This document shows, one piece after another, positions 52,287 to 60,569 of a DNA stretch of 64,000 nucleotides. This DNA comes from Natrinema amylolyticum. GTDB taxonomy: Archaea; Halobacteriota; Halobacteria; Halobacteriales; Natrialbaceae. A model generated the notes under the pieces. That model saw only the letters and a program-made list of their open reading frames with translations, had not been told where the DNA came from and did no database searches. Where the stretch lies: contig NZ_JAIWPJ010000007.1 in assembly GCF_020515625.1 (NCBI RefSeq), positions 1-64,000 on the forward strand, in the 5' to 3' direction. The translations under genes were made by a program, and so were the position numbers. Within the stretch, counting starts at the first letter, position 1; the number at the start of each line of letters is the position of its first letter.

Positions 52287-52327
52287 TTAACCAACACAAT
52301 AGAGACTGACGAAGGTTTGTTGGTTAA
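52287..52327. promoter_or_regulatory. inverted-repeat operator, second copy
   Basis: TTAACCAACA (52287-52296) and TGTTGGTTAA (52318-52327) with a 21-nt spacer: identical arms and spacing to the operator at 14909-14949, while the spacers differ. It lies about 110 bp upstream of a remnant of the 15033-type regulator. Confidence 0.75.
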
Positions 52328-52439
52328 ACCAATCTTCACAACTTCTGTGCCGTCGTAGACTTTACCGAGAAGCTTGTCTATATGCCGCACAATGGCCGTC
52401 AAAAGCGGACTGTTCCCGCTGACGATCGAGTTCTAATAG

Positions 52440-52637
52440 TTGTTGACTAGCAAGGATTTCGAGGTGCTCTATCACTTCGACCACCAACGAACAGTCAGTA
52501 AGGTAGCTGAGCAGAGCGACCTCAGGTATCTCCGGAATCGTGGAATCATCGGGGCAGATGACGTGCATTATCGATTTCGAGTGGCTGAATATGGATGGCC
52601 CCGAGACGTTCCGGACGATGCAGGACCTCAAGCTTGA
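52440..52637 (+). pseudogene. remnant of 15033-type regulator
   Basis: LTSKDFEVLYHFDHQRTVSKVAEQSDLRYLRNRGIIGADDVHYRFRVAEYG matches residues ~88-135 of the regulator at 15033 (LTGKALEVLYYFDQPRTVSEIATQSD...LRDRGLVGTDDGCYDF) with an internal deletion of about 12 residues. The N-terminal HTH and C-terminal domain are gone. Together with the shared operator it marks a decayed second copy of that toxin-antitoxin locus. Confidence 0.75.
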
Positions 52638-52857
52638 TCGCCTGGACAACAAGGAGTCCTCGGACAACTGGATCCGCCAATCCGGGCACAAGAAGCACCT
52701 CGAGAAAGCGCGAAAGGAAGCAGATCGACAGCGCCGGGACAGTTTGCTTGCATCGATCTACGAAGAGAGTGAACTGTCCGCGAACGACATTGCGAGATGC
52801 TCTGCCGTGGAAATCTCCGATGGACGCATCAGACAAATTGCCAATGATCAGGGCTAA
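52591..52857 (+). CDS. hypothetical protein with possible HTH
   Basis: 88 residues from ATG 52591. A charged helical part (KKHLEKARKEADRQRRDSLLASIYEESELSANDIARC) ends in SAVEISDGRIRQIANDQG, which resembles a helix-turn-helix of the sigma/recombinase type (SANDIARxxxVSxGRIRQI). The first residues overlap the regulator remnant in another frame, so it could itself be a 3' fragment of a longer gene fused there. Confidence 0.45.
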   Translation: MDGPETFRTMQDLKLDRLDNKESSDNWIRQSGHKKHLEKARKEADRQRRDSLLASIYEESELSANDIARCSAVEISDGRIRQIANDQG

Positions 52858-53088
52858 CGATCCGATACGGGAAACCGCAAGACGGCAATGGGGGTCTTCG
52901 CTGTTAGTAGCTCCGACGGCACTATACATACTGTTGTACGCCCAAAGCAAGTTGACGGGCAGGATTAGTGAAGTCGGAGGCAGGGGGCCCGGGGGCGATC
53001 GTGATCTGGAGTTGTGGAGATCGCGATCGAGATCGGCGTCGAGTTCGTCTTGGACGTCGCAACCAGTGGAGTACGATGGAGGTCGACG

Positions 53089-53529
53089 ATGAGTCGGCAG
53101 CTCGTCCAGGAGTGGATCGTCCAAGACAGGTGCGCGTGTGACGACTGTTCGGTCGACAACTTCGTGCGGATCCGAGCGCTGGCTGTTTGCGTTGCTCCGG
53201 CGATTGCACTGCTGGTTGCACTCCACGTGATCGGCGTGCCGGCTCCACTGTTCGTGGCAGCTCCCTTCATCGTGGTACTCGGTACTGTCGAGTGGATCGG
53301 GCCGGCAATCGAGGAGGCCGTGCCGTCAGAATGTCAGGCCGAAGAGAGGGATCAAGAAGCACCGATGAGTGGTGAGGAGTTCATTGCGTTTCTCACTGCG
53401 ATCGTGTTCCTCATCGCTGTACAGCAAGGATCGTCTCAAATCTTCCTTGCCTCGGCGATCGCGTTTGTCACGTTCATGATCGAGGCCTCGGGGCTCCTCG
53501 AGGAAGAGACGAGCGGGGTGGACGCATGA
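53089..53529 (+). CDS. membrane protein with Cys motif
   Basis: 146 residues from ATG 53089 (53014 is possible). A short cytosolic start with CACDDCSVDN is followed by hydrophobic helices at IRALAVCVAPAIALLVALHVIG, LFVAAPFIVVLGTVEWIG, then FIAFLTAIVFLIAVQQG and IFLASAIAFVTFMIEASG. The CxCxxC-like cluster may bind metal. Its stop overlaps the start of the next, truncated gene (ATGA). Function unknown. Confidence 0.65.
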   Translation: MSRQLVQEWIVQDRCACDDCSVDNFVRIRALAVCVAPAIALLVALHVIGVPAPLFVAAPFIVVLGTVEWIGPAIEEAVPSECQAEERDQEAPMSGEEFIAFLTAIVFLIAVQQGSSQIFLASAIAFVTFMIEASGLLEEETSGVDA

Positions 53530-53582
53530 GTATTCTCGAGAAGTATGTCCGAGAAGTTCGACAGAGTTGGATAGGATTGTGA
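53526..53582 (+). pseudogene. 5' stub of the next operon gene
   Basis: ATG 53526 overlaps the preceding stop. The frame reads MSILEKYVREVRQSWIGL and ends at TGA just where repeat-type DNA begins (GTAAGTCAGG...). It is presumably the start of a longer gene cut off by an insertion or deletion. Confidence 0.5.
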
Positions 53583-53644
53583 AGCGGCGGTAAGTCAGGG
53601 GACAACACATCGACCATTGATTCCTCCGATAGTCGTCAGAATTG

Positions 53645-53757
53645 GGTTGCTGAATACAGAGGGTGTGTTCAGAACTGGGTTCGTTTGTTTTACGGCAAAG
53701 ACGGTGGACTAACTGCTCAGTGGACCTGCGTACTGTTCGATGTTCTCCAGTACATGA
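53645..53757. repeat. repeat-type DNA (TGCTGAATACAGAGG family)
   Basis: TGCTGAATACAGAGGGTG near 53649 has relatives near 24832, 55381 and, inverted, 55728, often near the A-D repeat copies. These are probably the ends of dead insertion elements; no transposase gene is recognisable. Confidence 0.4.
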
Positions 53758-53818
53758 CACTCAGATTATTCTGTCACCAGAACTGCTTATGGAGCGAGGA
53801 GATGTCTCTCCTCTATGC
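53758..53818 (+). repeat. orphan copy of the DUF2270 leader
   Basis: GACACTCAGATTATTCTGTCACC ... GCTTATGGAGCGAGGAGATG ... TCTCCTCTATG is nearly identical to the 62 bp immediately before the DUF2270 start at 56606 (read on its strand). It includes the 7-bp hairpin GAGGAGA-TGTC-TCTCCTC just before ATG. The DUF2270 coding part is absent here. Confidence 0.7.
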
Positions 53819-54060
53819 ACGATACAATCTCGCCCCCTCTACTTCGTCGATAACAGCGGTGTTTGTCACGGTTTCATCCTCCTCGAACGCACCTTCAAAT
53901 CCGTCCTGATCACCGCCACTCACCCAGAATAGGGCATAATTCGATCTTCCATCGTCGCCACAACCTGCTCGATCTCGACGATCATCTGCGGAGTCGTTGT
54001 GAGTGCGTGGTTCAGCGCGAGATCATCTGATTTGACGGAAAACTCGGCGATAATGCTCAT
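53812..54060 (-). pseudogene. HTH_10 (bacterio-opsin-activator type) regulator, N-terminal fragment
   Basis: From ATG 54060: MSIIAEFSVKSDDLALNHALTTTPQMIVEIEQVVATMEDRIMPY, the usual start of HTH_10 regulators. One base is lost at TAT-TCT, and in the shifted frame the sequence continues WVSGGDQDGFEGAFEEDETVTNTAVIDEVEGARLYRA before TAG. The rest of the sensor-like region and the HTH are missing, replaced by the orphan DUF2270 leader. Confidence 0.8.
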
Positions 54061-54304
54061 ACCGCCGGTTGGTGGTCAAGCACAATAAGTCACAAGCGGA
54101 ATATCGTGTTCCTGTGCGATCCACATGGAGTGTTCACTCCCTCACTGTACTGAACGCACTGTTAGTGATGAAAGAACGGCGGTCATCGAACCGTCACGTG
54201 GTTGGGAAAGTGAAGCGGTTGATGACCGCCACTCTATGGGAGGGGCTCCACGGGGATGAGGCTAAGTTTTGCCCGAGCAACTTGTTTAAATAGGGTCTCT
54301 ACGG

Positions 54305-54955
54305 TTACTCTTGAGTCGGTACCAGAGTGCTTGCTATGAGTCGTCGAAGACCGCGCTGCAAACGCGATGAAACCGCCTGTCGGCTGATATCGAGTTCGTC
54401 GGCGATATCGTCTTGAGTGGCTTTCCGCGGCGAGTCGAAGTACCCACGAGAGTAGGCGAGAACCAACGCTGACCGCTGTCCATCAGTTAAATCGAATTCC
54501 CGATCTGATTTGAGTGGCGAGAGCGCGTGGAGTTGGGTAAGTTCAATAGGGATATCATTTTCCCGGCAGTACGATTGGAATTCGGAGATACTCTCTTGAT
54601 CGCTACTCCTGACTTCAAATGTCCAGTTCTCCTGTTCTCCCAATCCAGAAAGGAGTGTGATATCAGTGTTGACGATAGCAATTAGAATACTTTCATGGTT
54701 CAGGTTCCATTTAATGCGAACAAGCATCTCTTCCTCTAATTTGTCAATCACTTTGAACTCATCAACCCCCTTATCACCACTCAAATCGGCTGTGAAGTCC
54801 CCAACATTCTCCGCGTGAATCCAGAAGTACGGTACGATGGCATCCTCCGTTGGGACAACACGATCCAGTTCGATAGTTGCGTCTGGCAACTGTTCAAAAA
54901 CTGTATTCAGAGGGAACTCGGGTTGCGGGACAGTAAATGAAGCTTCAATCGCCAT
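54305..54955 (-). CDS. HTH_10 bacterio-opsin-activator type regulator
   Basis: 216 residues. The N-terminal BAT-type domain (ASFTVPQPEFPLNTVFEQLPDATIELDRVVPTEDAIVPYFWIHAEN) is followed by a middle sensor-like part and the C-terminal HTH_10: LTDGQRSALVLAYSRGYFDSPRKATQDDIADELDISRQAVSSRLQRGLRRLIAST. This C-terminal domain binds DNA in family members such as Bat. Signals and targets are unknown. It is monocistronic, and the decayed relative at 53812 lies just downstream. Confidence 0.9.
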   Translation of the reverse strand: MAIEASFTVPQPEFPLNTVFEQLPDATIELDRVVPTEDAIVPYFWIHAENVGDFTADLSGDKGVDEFKVIDKLEEEMLVRIKWNLNHESILIAIVNTDITLLSGLGEQENWTFEVRSSDQESISEFQSYCRENDIPIELTQLHALSPLKSDREFDLTDGQRSALVLAYSRGYFDSPRKATQDDIADELDISRQAVSSRLQRGLRRLIASTLVPTQE

Positions 54956-55489
54956 AGATACGATTTGTAGGAATTTCCTTTTGGTCTTCTCGCTGCTACT
55001 GCTTGTACTGAAGACACTCTGGTAACTACTCAGCCTCTACTGAACAGTAACTATACGTGCGTACTGAACACGGCATTTGTACCAAAGCAAAAAATCGGAT
55101 CGCTACTGCAATAACGAGGGAGCGTTGCCCCAATTACTCCCTTGGCCCCCAACCACATTATGGGGCGGCCACCGTATAATACTATTTCACGGCATAAAAA
55201 CCGCGTGTCCGGTAAAAGATGTAGACGAGTTTGGATCGGATATACTGCGGTAGCTGTGGTAACTCTACTGCCTGTACTGAACGATCACCACTTTCGCAGA
55301 TCGAGTCGAATCTCGTGCCACAGTCGCGCTGTGTATTCAACAAGACCTGAGCGAACACTAGTATTACTGTCAAGAACAGCGTACTGAATATAGAGGGTGG
55401 ATTCAGCAGATCGGTAACGATAGGGTACAGCGTTAACGGTAAGATTCGGGCTAATAATAATAATAACCTGTGACTTGTAACTTCATTCT
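54956..55489. other. intergenic, repeat-rich region
   Basis: Contains several ACTGAACxG motifs (55038, 55065, 55275) and GTACTGAATATAGAGGGTGG near 55381, part of the dead-insertion repeat family. No gene is seen. Confidence 0.4.
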
Positions 55490-55663
55490 ATGGTCAAATG
55501 TGCTCGATGCGGCCGTGATGTGGATGACGTTCAAGACATCACGCCAGATGCTATCACGAAAGAACTAATTGACTCAATCGATCACGGCGAAGAAGACCTT
55601 GCCGGGGAGGATGATTTGAAAGTTTGCGACAAGTGCATGGATGAATTGAAGGGAGGGGGCTGA
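55490..55663 (+). CDS. 57-residue zinc-finger protein
   Basis: ATG 55490 to TGA 55663. KCARCGRDVDDVQDIT at the start and VCDKCMDEL near the end give two CxxC pairs about 40 residues apart, with an acidic helix between (ELIDSIDHGEEDLAGEDD). It is a stand-alone small zinc protein of unknown function, with TAATAATAATAATAA in the promoter region just upstream. Confidence 0.65.
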   Translation: MVKCARCGRDVDDVQDITPDAITKELIDSIDHGEEDLAGEDDLKVCDKCMDELKGGG

Positions 55664-55794
55664 AAACGAAGCGGTTTGCGTTACTGAGGATTTCAGCAGG
55701 ATCTGGATTACAAGATTCGCGCCTTGTATTCAGCACGGTTCTGCCGACATCACCGACAGCTGAGAGAAGTGCCAGATTAGATACGCACATGTAC

Positions 55795-55862
55795 GTAACG
55801 CCACTTTCGAAACTAGGCTTGGTGAAATCATTGTCCGAGAATTCGTCCAAAGTCGGACAGCG
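55795..55862 (+). repeat. dispersed repeat, copy D
   Basis: GTAACGCCACTTTCGAAACTAGG...GGTGAAATCATTGTCCGAGAATT...CCAAAGTCGGACAGCGG is the best-preserved copy and is followed by CCCGTTCAATACAGAGAACGG. It lies immediately after the DUF2270 stop, just as copy A lies after the NSS transporter. Confidence 0.65.
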
Positions 55863-55886
55863 GCCCGTTCAATACAGAGAACGGAT

Positions 55887-56606
55887 TTATCTGTCTGTCT
55901 CTTTCCAGTCGTCCGGGTCCCCTTCACGGAATTCACCTTTGGCATGGCGCTCGCGGGGCCAGAAGGTGACGCCCAGTAGTACGACGTAGAACACACCCAC
56001 AACGGCAACCACAGCGATTCCGGGGATACGGGCGATTCCAGCGGTTGTCAGCCAGTCTTGGCGCGGCGCGAACGCTGTAATCCTGAAGACCCATGCGACC
56101 AAGAGGACACTGAGCAGAGCAAGGTACACACGCTGGAGCCGGTTCGCGAGTGCTTCGTAGAACGAGACTTTCAGCGTCGGCCTGCGATAGTCCCTGCTCA
56201 GTTCCGCCCGCCAGTCGTGACTTTCAGTGCCTTGGGACGGATCGAGGGCGTTTGCGAACAGGTTCTCTTGGATGACTCGAGCACGAGAGCGAAAGACATC
56301 GTAGTCCCGGTACCGCCGTGCTTCGATGGCCAGAAAGATGGTGACGACAACGATCCCGATCAGCAAGATATAGTGTGGGTTATCGGTACTCGAAAACCCC
56401 CACGTCAAGATAGCTGCCATCAGCGTCACCGCCCACGTCGTCGACTCGTCGAGGCGCTGCCGCCACGTCCCCACTCGGTCTATCTCTCCGCGATAGGCGT
56501 GGGCCATCACCGAACCGAGTCCCGTACTGTCGTCAACCATTTCGCGGCCGATCTCCCGTTGGTCTGGTGCTGTTGGGTCGAACTCGTCGTTACTCGAATC
56601 GGTCAT
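55887..56606 (-). CDS. DUF2270 family membrane protein
   Basis: 239 residues. A cytosolic N-terminus contains VMAHAYRGEIDRVGTWRQRLDESTTWAVTLMAAILTWGFSS, the DUF2270 signature, followed by helix 2 (YILLIGIVVVTIFLAIEARRYRDYDVFRSRARVIQENLFANAL), a cytosolic part SRDYRRPTLKVSFYEALANRLQRVYL, and two C-terminal helices. The function of the family is unknown. The ATG is directly preceded by a 7-bp hairpin that also occurs at 53758-53818. A second DUF2270 gene starts beyond the right edge. Confidence 0.88.
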   Translation of the reverse strand: MTDSSNDEFDPTAPDQREIGREMVDDSTGLGSVMAHAYRGEIDRVGTWRQRLDESTTWAVTLMAAILTWGFSSTDNPHYILLIGIVVVTIFLAIEARRYRDYDVFRSRARVIQENLFANALDPSQGTESHDWRAELSRDYRRPTLKVSFYEALANRLQRVYLALLSVLLVAWVFRITAFAPRQDWLTTAGIARIPGIAVVAVVGVFYVVLLGVTFWPRERHAKGEFREGDPDDWKETDR

Positions 56607-56668
56607 AGAGGAGAGACATCCCCTCGCTCCATAAGCAGTTATGGTGACGGCGTAATCTGAGTGTCAAT
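56607..56668 (-). promoter_or_regulatory. DUF2270 leader with start-proximal hairpin
   Basis: On the minus strand GACACTCAGATTACGCCGTC ... CTTATGGAGCGAGGGGATG ... TCTCTCCTCT ends at the ATG. GAGGGGA-TGTC-TCTCCTC forms a hairpin abutting the start codon. The orphan copy at 53758 keeps the pairing, GAGGAGA-TGTC-TCTCCTC. Confidence 0.6.
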
Positions 56669-56915
56669 CGGTCATTCCAGTGGATTAGGGGCGACGAATC
56701 GTTTCGGGCTATATTTTCGATGTTAGAGGCTGCAATGGGGTTGGGGAATTTCCCAAAGGCATTCAACAGCACCTGTATCGATCTCCTCGCGGAGGACGTA
56801 TTGGAACTGTGGCGGGACGCGAGCAATCGACGCCCGTTCAGAGAGTGACTAACCTCAGTACCTCACGAAGCATCCACATCTAACCGTGTCTGAGGTTTGA
56901 GTTCTGCGTCGGATC
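56669..56915. other. intergenic region with short ORF
   Basis: A plus frame from ATG 56719 (MLEAAMGLGNFPKAFNSTCI...LLAEDVLELWRDASNRRPFRE, stop at 56848) has some coding look but no recognised family; it may be the tail of a dead gene. Confidence 0.35.
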
Positions 56916-57932
56916 TTAGCGTTGTGATTCGCGGAGGATCAGCGGCTCGATGGCAAGTGTCCGTTTTGCTATGGTGACAATGCGAAGGACGTACGAGACG
57001 AACAGCATGAATGGAACGAGCGTCACCGCAAACGCACCGCCCACGACGAGGATGATGTGATCGAGACCGAGTATGCTTCCTGGGAACGTCCCCGCATCGA
57101 CGATTCCGACCATGATACCCGCAACGGCCAATGCCGGGACTGCAGCATAGAGAATCATCTGAGACAGGTCGATGAGTGCCCACTGGAAGTACAGCGTCTT
57201 GATGTGTTCGCGCGCCGGACCAAACAGAGACAGCGCTGTTTTGAGGTCGTCAAGCAAGCCGCGTTCTTCCTCATTGAGGCTCTCTTTGTATTCGTTCGCG
57301 AAGCGTTCAACTTGGAATATTTTCCAGCCATAATTGAAATTTAGTGCAGCGAATAATACATCGAACGAGCCGAACTGCGCATCCTCAAGTTGGTCACGCA
57401 CCGTGTCAGCGTTCCCAGTGACGCTTTCAGCGAATTCATCGACCTCTTCTCGGAGGTTCTCGTTATCATTCTTGTCAATAGACTCTCGAAGAGCCGTCGT
57501 CCGTTGTGCTGTAATTCCGATGATTTGCCGGAGGAATTCGGATGGATCGGCAGGACTCGGAGATCCGATTAATTCTTCAGTAAAGTCCCGGACATCCATC
57601 GAACTGGCCATCCGCTCGCGTTGATCGCCGAGCGGGCCGTTCTCTTGGGAGAGGACGAGCTGACCGATCGTGACGACGAGTGTCGTCCCAGTCACGATGA
57701 CCGTGATCATCGTCGAGAACATCGTGTCGATCATGTCGCCGGACTCGATTTGCTGTGAAAACGGTGGATCGAGGACAGCGACGGCGATGACGAATGCGAC
57801 GAACACGGCACTGGTCAGGACCATGGAGACGTGAAAGCGGTTCGCGCGCAGCAGCAACCAGAGTTTAATCCGACTCTCGCCTGAGCGCTCACGCATCGTG
57901 TTGGCCGTACTGATATCGGTCTTGTCAGTCAT
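56916..57932 (-). CDS. haloarchaeal four-helix membrane protein
   Basis: 338 residues. Two N-terminal helices (VSMVLTSAVFVAFVIAVAVL and MFSTMITVIVTGTTLVVTIGQLVLSQENGPLGDQRERM), a 150-residue charged helical middle region (TALRESIDKNDNENLREEVDEFAESVTGNADTVRDQLEDA), and two C-terminal helices (MILYAAVPALAVAGIMVGIV; IILVVGGAFAVTLVPFMLFVSYVL). It belongs to an uncharacterised haloarchaeal family. The start overlaps the DUF4177 stop (ATGA), so both are co-transcribed. Confidence 0.85.
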   Translation of the reverse strand: MTDKTDISTANTMRERSGESRIKLWLLLRANRFHVSMVLTSAVFVAFVIAVAVLDPPFSQQIESGDMIDTMFSTMITVIVTGTTLVVTIGQLVLSQENGPLGDQRERMASSMDVRDFTEELIGSPSPADPSEFLRQIIGITAQRTTALRESIDKNDNENLREEVDEFAESVTGNADTVRDQLEDAQFGSFDVLFAALNFNYGWKIFQVERFANEYKESLNEEERGLLDDLKTALSLFGPAREHIKTLYFQWALIDLSQMILYAAVPALAVAGIMVGIVDAGTFPGSILGLDHIILVVGGAFAVTLVPFMLFVSYVLRIVTIAKRTLAIEPLILRESQR

Positions 57933-58135
57933 ACTGGCTCACCCGATTGGGCAGGTCGCTTGAAAACGAGGTACTTGGTGCCGCCTCCCTCGTAGTCGAT
58001 CGTCTCCACAAACTCCCAGCCTTCTGCACCGAGTTGATTCAACTCTGCTTTCGGATCCTCTGCTTCTTTTTGGGTCTCATCGCGCGGTGGGCGAAGTGTC
58101 TCGTACTCCCAGCGGGTCACTTCTGATTCGGACAT
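57929..58135 (-). CDS. DUF4177 domain protein
   Basis: 68 residues from ATG 58135. WEYETLRPPRDETQKEAEDPKAELNQLGAEGWEFVETIDYEGGGTKYLVFKRP matches DUF4177 (W-EY-x...LNxxGxEGWExV...x-x-x-FKR). Its function is unknown. It is the first gene of a two-gene unit with the membrane protein at 56916. The much longer frame to 58600 is not coding. Confidence 0.85.
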   Translation of the reverse strand: MSESEVTRWEYETLRPPRDETQKEAEDPKAELNQLGAEGWEFVETIDYEGGGTKYLVFKRPAQSGEPV

Positions 58136-58315
58136 CACTACTAGTAGGTACTGTAGCCCTCTATACCCCCTCCACCACCGAGGTAGTGGAGACATTCCTG
58201 ATACAGAATATGGTCTGCTTGGACGCCCAGCAGTACAACACGCAAGCACTCGGACATCGAAGCGGACAATGGATGGCGAGCACTCCCTCACGCCGCCGGG
58301 CCGTTGCAATGATAG
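58136..58315. other. intergenic region
   Basis: Possible decayed upstream part of the membrane-protein remnant; nothing clear. Confidence 0.35.
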
Positions 58316-58525
58316 TCTTGGATTCGATACGAAGCAGTCCCCCTCGGCAAACTCATCGGTGCGTTCGCGCTCGTCAGTCTCATCCCGTTCACTCTTGTAT
58401 TCTTTCTCGGTGCTCAGGGTCCAGCTGCGATACTGGCAGTGATCGGGCAATTTATCCTCACCGTCGGTGCGGGGATCATACTTATGTATGTCATCGCTCG
58501 TGGGAACCACCTGTCCGGCGACTGA
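58316..58525 (+). pseudogene. membrane-protein remnant without start codon
   Basis: The frame begins right after a TAG and reads SWIRYEAVPLGKLIGAFALVSLIPFTLVFFLGAQGPAAILAVIGQFILTVGAGIILMYVIARGNHLSGD. It has two clear transmembrane helices and a hydrophilic end, but no start codon. It is probably the 3' part of a broken gene; the family is not recognised. Confidence 0.5.
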
Positions 58526-58599
58526 ATCGCATTGTGTCCACCCACCGTTTGGAGTATTCCTACAAGAGGGAATCACGAAAACTTGGTGACCGATACGCA

Positions 58600-58776
58600 C
58601 TGTGGGCCTTGTTTAGAGGCGTGATATCAGTGGTGTTAGAGCCTTACAGCTTGCTCGATATTTCTGACGGCGGCCTTAGGACGAGTTCTCTGAACTGGCC
58701 AAAGCCGGACAGCGGCTTCGTTCAATACAGGTGAAACACATAGCGAGTGTACCTCTCGAATGTTTCTAGCAGATCA
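58600..58776. repeat. degenerate repeat, copy E
   Basis: CTCTGAACTGGCCAAAGCCGGACAGCGGCTTCGTTCAATACAGG (about 58690-58733) matches only the last third of copies A-D (CCAAAGTCGGACAGCGG...CGTTCAATACAG). It lies just after the nikR stop. Confidence 0.45.
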
Positions 58777-59172
58777 TCATTCTTCGCCGTCCCGGATGAC
58801 CATTACCTTGACCCGATTTACGCCGTCAAAGTCGCGGAGTCGGTAGGTGAGGGTACGTACCTGCTCGGTTGGTCCCCGACAAAACAGTGATTCGAGGCAC
58901 CACTCCCCCTGGTGCGTATGACTCGTGTTGAGGATCACGTCTTGATACTCGTGTTGGACTGCATGGAGTTCCTGTATCACCTCGTGGTGGCGATAATCGA
59001 ATGCGACGAGCGCAACGATTTCTCCGCTTGTCTCTTTGAGGCGGGAGTGAGACTCGATGTACTCCAACATCGCTTCTCGGACCGCTCGGGATCTATTTTC
59101 GATGTCCTGCTCTTGCCAGACTCGGTCGAACTCTTCGACGACTTCGTCTGGAATATTGAAACTCGTTCGCAT
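58777..59172 (-). CDS. nikR: nickel-responsive regulator NikR
   Basis: 131 residues. An N-terminal ribbon-helix-helix (RTSFNIPDEVVEEFDRVWQEQDIENRSRAVREAMLEYIE) is followed by the ACT-like metal domain with EIVALVAFDYRHHEVIQELHAVQHEYQDVILNTSHTHQGEWCLE. The His of QHEYQD, the HTH pair and the Cys of WCLE match the square-planar Ni site of NikR. With bound nickel it represses uptake or activates efflux genes. It is divergent from the NicO/RcnA-like transporter, with 103 bp between starts, so direct control is very likely. Confidence 0.92.
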   Translation of the reverse strand: MRTSFNIPDEVVEEFDRVWQEQDIENRSRAVREAMLEYIESHSRLKETSGEIVALVAFDYRHHEVIQELHAVQHEYQDVILNTSHTHQGEWCLESLFCRGPTEQVRTLTYRLRDFDGVNRVKVMVIRDGEE

Positions 59173-59275
59173 AGGTATTGGCTCGTCGTGTTTCTACAAG
59201 AGGTTCTCGTATGACGATGCACCTATTTCGGTATTAACAACCGTTATTCACGTCGGTAGCAGAGTCTCGATCAGG
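59173..59275. promoter_or_regulatory. nikR / nickel transporter divergent promoter
   Basis: Contains CGGTATTAACAACCG (about 59229-59243), an imperfect inverted repeat (CGGT/ACCG), and a GTATGA half-site (59209-59214) like that of bacterial NikR boxes. No full GTATGA-N16-TCATAC site is present, so the true operator is uncertain. Confidence 0.4.
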
Positions 59276-60115
59276 ATGTTACACGGCGAAGCACTCGGTC
59301 TCTTCTTCGGGGCAGTTGTGCTCGGCGCTGTTCACGGCATCGAACCGGGTCATGGGTGGCCCGTTGCCGCCTCATATGCGCTCGACCAGACGAACAAGTG
59401 GGTGTACGGGTTCGCGGCGAGTCTCATCATCGGCGTCGGCCACCTTATCAGCAGTATTGCGATGGTGGGGGTGTTCTTCTACGCAAAAGACTACTTCAAC
59501 CTCACGCAGGTCAACGAGCCGATGACGATACTCGGTGGTATCCAAATCGGCGGGCCAGTCAGCCTCGTTGCCGGTGTTCTCCTCATCGCGCTTGGGATCC
59601 GTGAATACTTTCACGGGCATTCTCACGGCAGTCACAGTGATGACGGCCACTCCGACCATCACAGCCACGACCACCACCACCACTACCACGATCTGGACGA
59701 GCATTCAAGCCATTCTCACGAGCAGGTCCATTCACACAACCACAACAATGGGCTGATCACTCGTTTGAAAGGCTTCGTTCCCTTCGTCAGTGGGCACTCT
59801 CACTCACATGATGACCCCGAAGCAACCGCTGACCGTGGCCTCCTTGGAATCGCGTGGTTCGCGTTCGTACTCGGATTCGCCCACGAAGAGGAATTCGAGA
59901 TTATTGCGCTCTGCGCTGGATCAAACCACTGCCTCGAACTGATGAGTGCGTACGCCCTCACCGTCATCGCGGGTATCGTTGGACTGACGATGCTGTTGAT
60001 TGCAGGCTACCAGCACTCCGAGGAGAAAGTCAAGCAGTACACACCGTACCTCCCAGCGTTTTCCGCAGCTGTCCTCATCATCGTGGGATTGGGTTTCATC
60101 ACTGGAGTATTCTGA
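59276..60115 (+). CDS. NicO/RcnA-like nickel/cobalt transporter
   Basis: 279 residues from ATG 59276. Helix 1 holds the family motif VVLGAVHGIEPGHGWPVAASYAL (H-x4-D/E-x-x-H type), helix 2 has IIGVGHLISSIAMVG, and a long cytosolic loop is extremely His-rich (HGHSHGSHSDDGHSDHHSHDHHHH and further), as in RcnA exporters. The second half repeats FAFVLGFAHEEEFEIIALCAG. The His loop and NikR partner point to nickel; whether it imports or exports cannot be decided, though the RcnA-like loop favours export. Confidence 0.88.
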   Translation: MLHGEALGLFFGAVVLGAVHGIEPGHGWPVAASYALDQTNKWVYGFAASLIIGVGHLISSIAMVGVFFYAKDYFNLTQVNEPMTILGGIQIGGPVSLVAGVLLIALGIREYFHGHSHGSHSDDGHSDHHSHDHHHHYHDLDEHSSHSHEQVHSHNHNNGLITRLKGFVPFVSGHSHSHDDPEATADRGLLGIAWFAFVLGFAHEEEFEIIALCAGSNHCLELMSAYALTVIAGIVGLTMLLIAGYQHSEEKVKQYTPYLPAFSAAVLIIVGLGFITGVF

Positions 60116-60569
60116 CTTGCCCGTTCAATTCGCATATCTGCTTACCAGTAGATTCATTCCCTCCTCATCTGTAATTATCCCGAGTGTATCTTTGCTACCT
60201 ATGGGTATCGTCTGAGAAACCCCGTTTACAGACACCCTGGACATGAATAACCGACTTCGAAATAGGCCAAACCGTAATAGTACACGGTTTTTCATAGTGT
60301 CGTACTGAGTGTCACAGTCTCATGCAAGTAATAGTCCTATTTGCTCTCGGATCGGACCATGTTATGCTGGTCGAAGGCCAGAGGAACCCACCAACACCCA
60401 CACCGTGTTCATGGTAAGAGCGCGACCGGCGACAAGACGCAGCGAACGACAGTTCCGCACAACACCGCTCGCTTCGATCGGCCACCGGGAGGGGTATTCC
60501 CTTCCGGTGTCGTTCATGGTTGCCTAAGGGTTGACCTTGACTCGAGAGGTCACTTGAGCAAATCACTGA
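60116..60569. other. intergenic region
   Basis: About 450 bp with no supported gene. GCCCGTTCAATTCGCATATCTGC near 60119 repeats the motif at 30832. ACCGGGAGGGGTATTCCCTT near 60485 can form a small hairpin. Confidence 0.4.

Noticed and set aside
57929-58600. 223-codon reading of the DUF4177 frame
   Set aside because: Only the last 68 codons have family similarity; the upstream part lacks bias and the ATG at 58135 is well placed.
59620-59760. His-rich repeats as a CRISPR-like or simple tandem repeat
   Set aside because: The repetition reflects CAC/CAT codons of a His-rich loop inside an intact transporter; there is no repeat-spacer structure. No CRISPR array was seen anywhere in the window.
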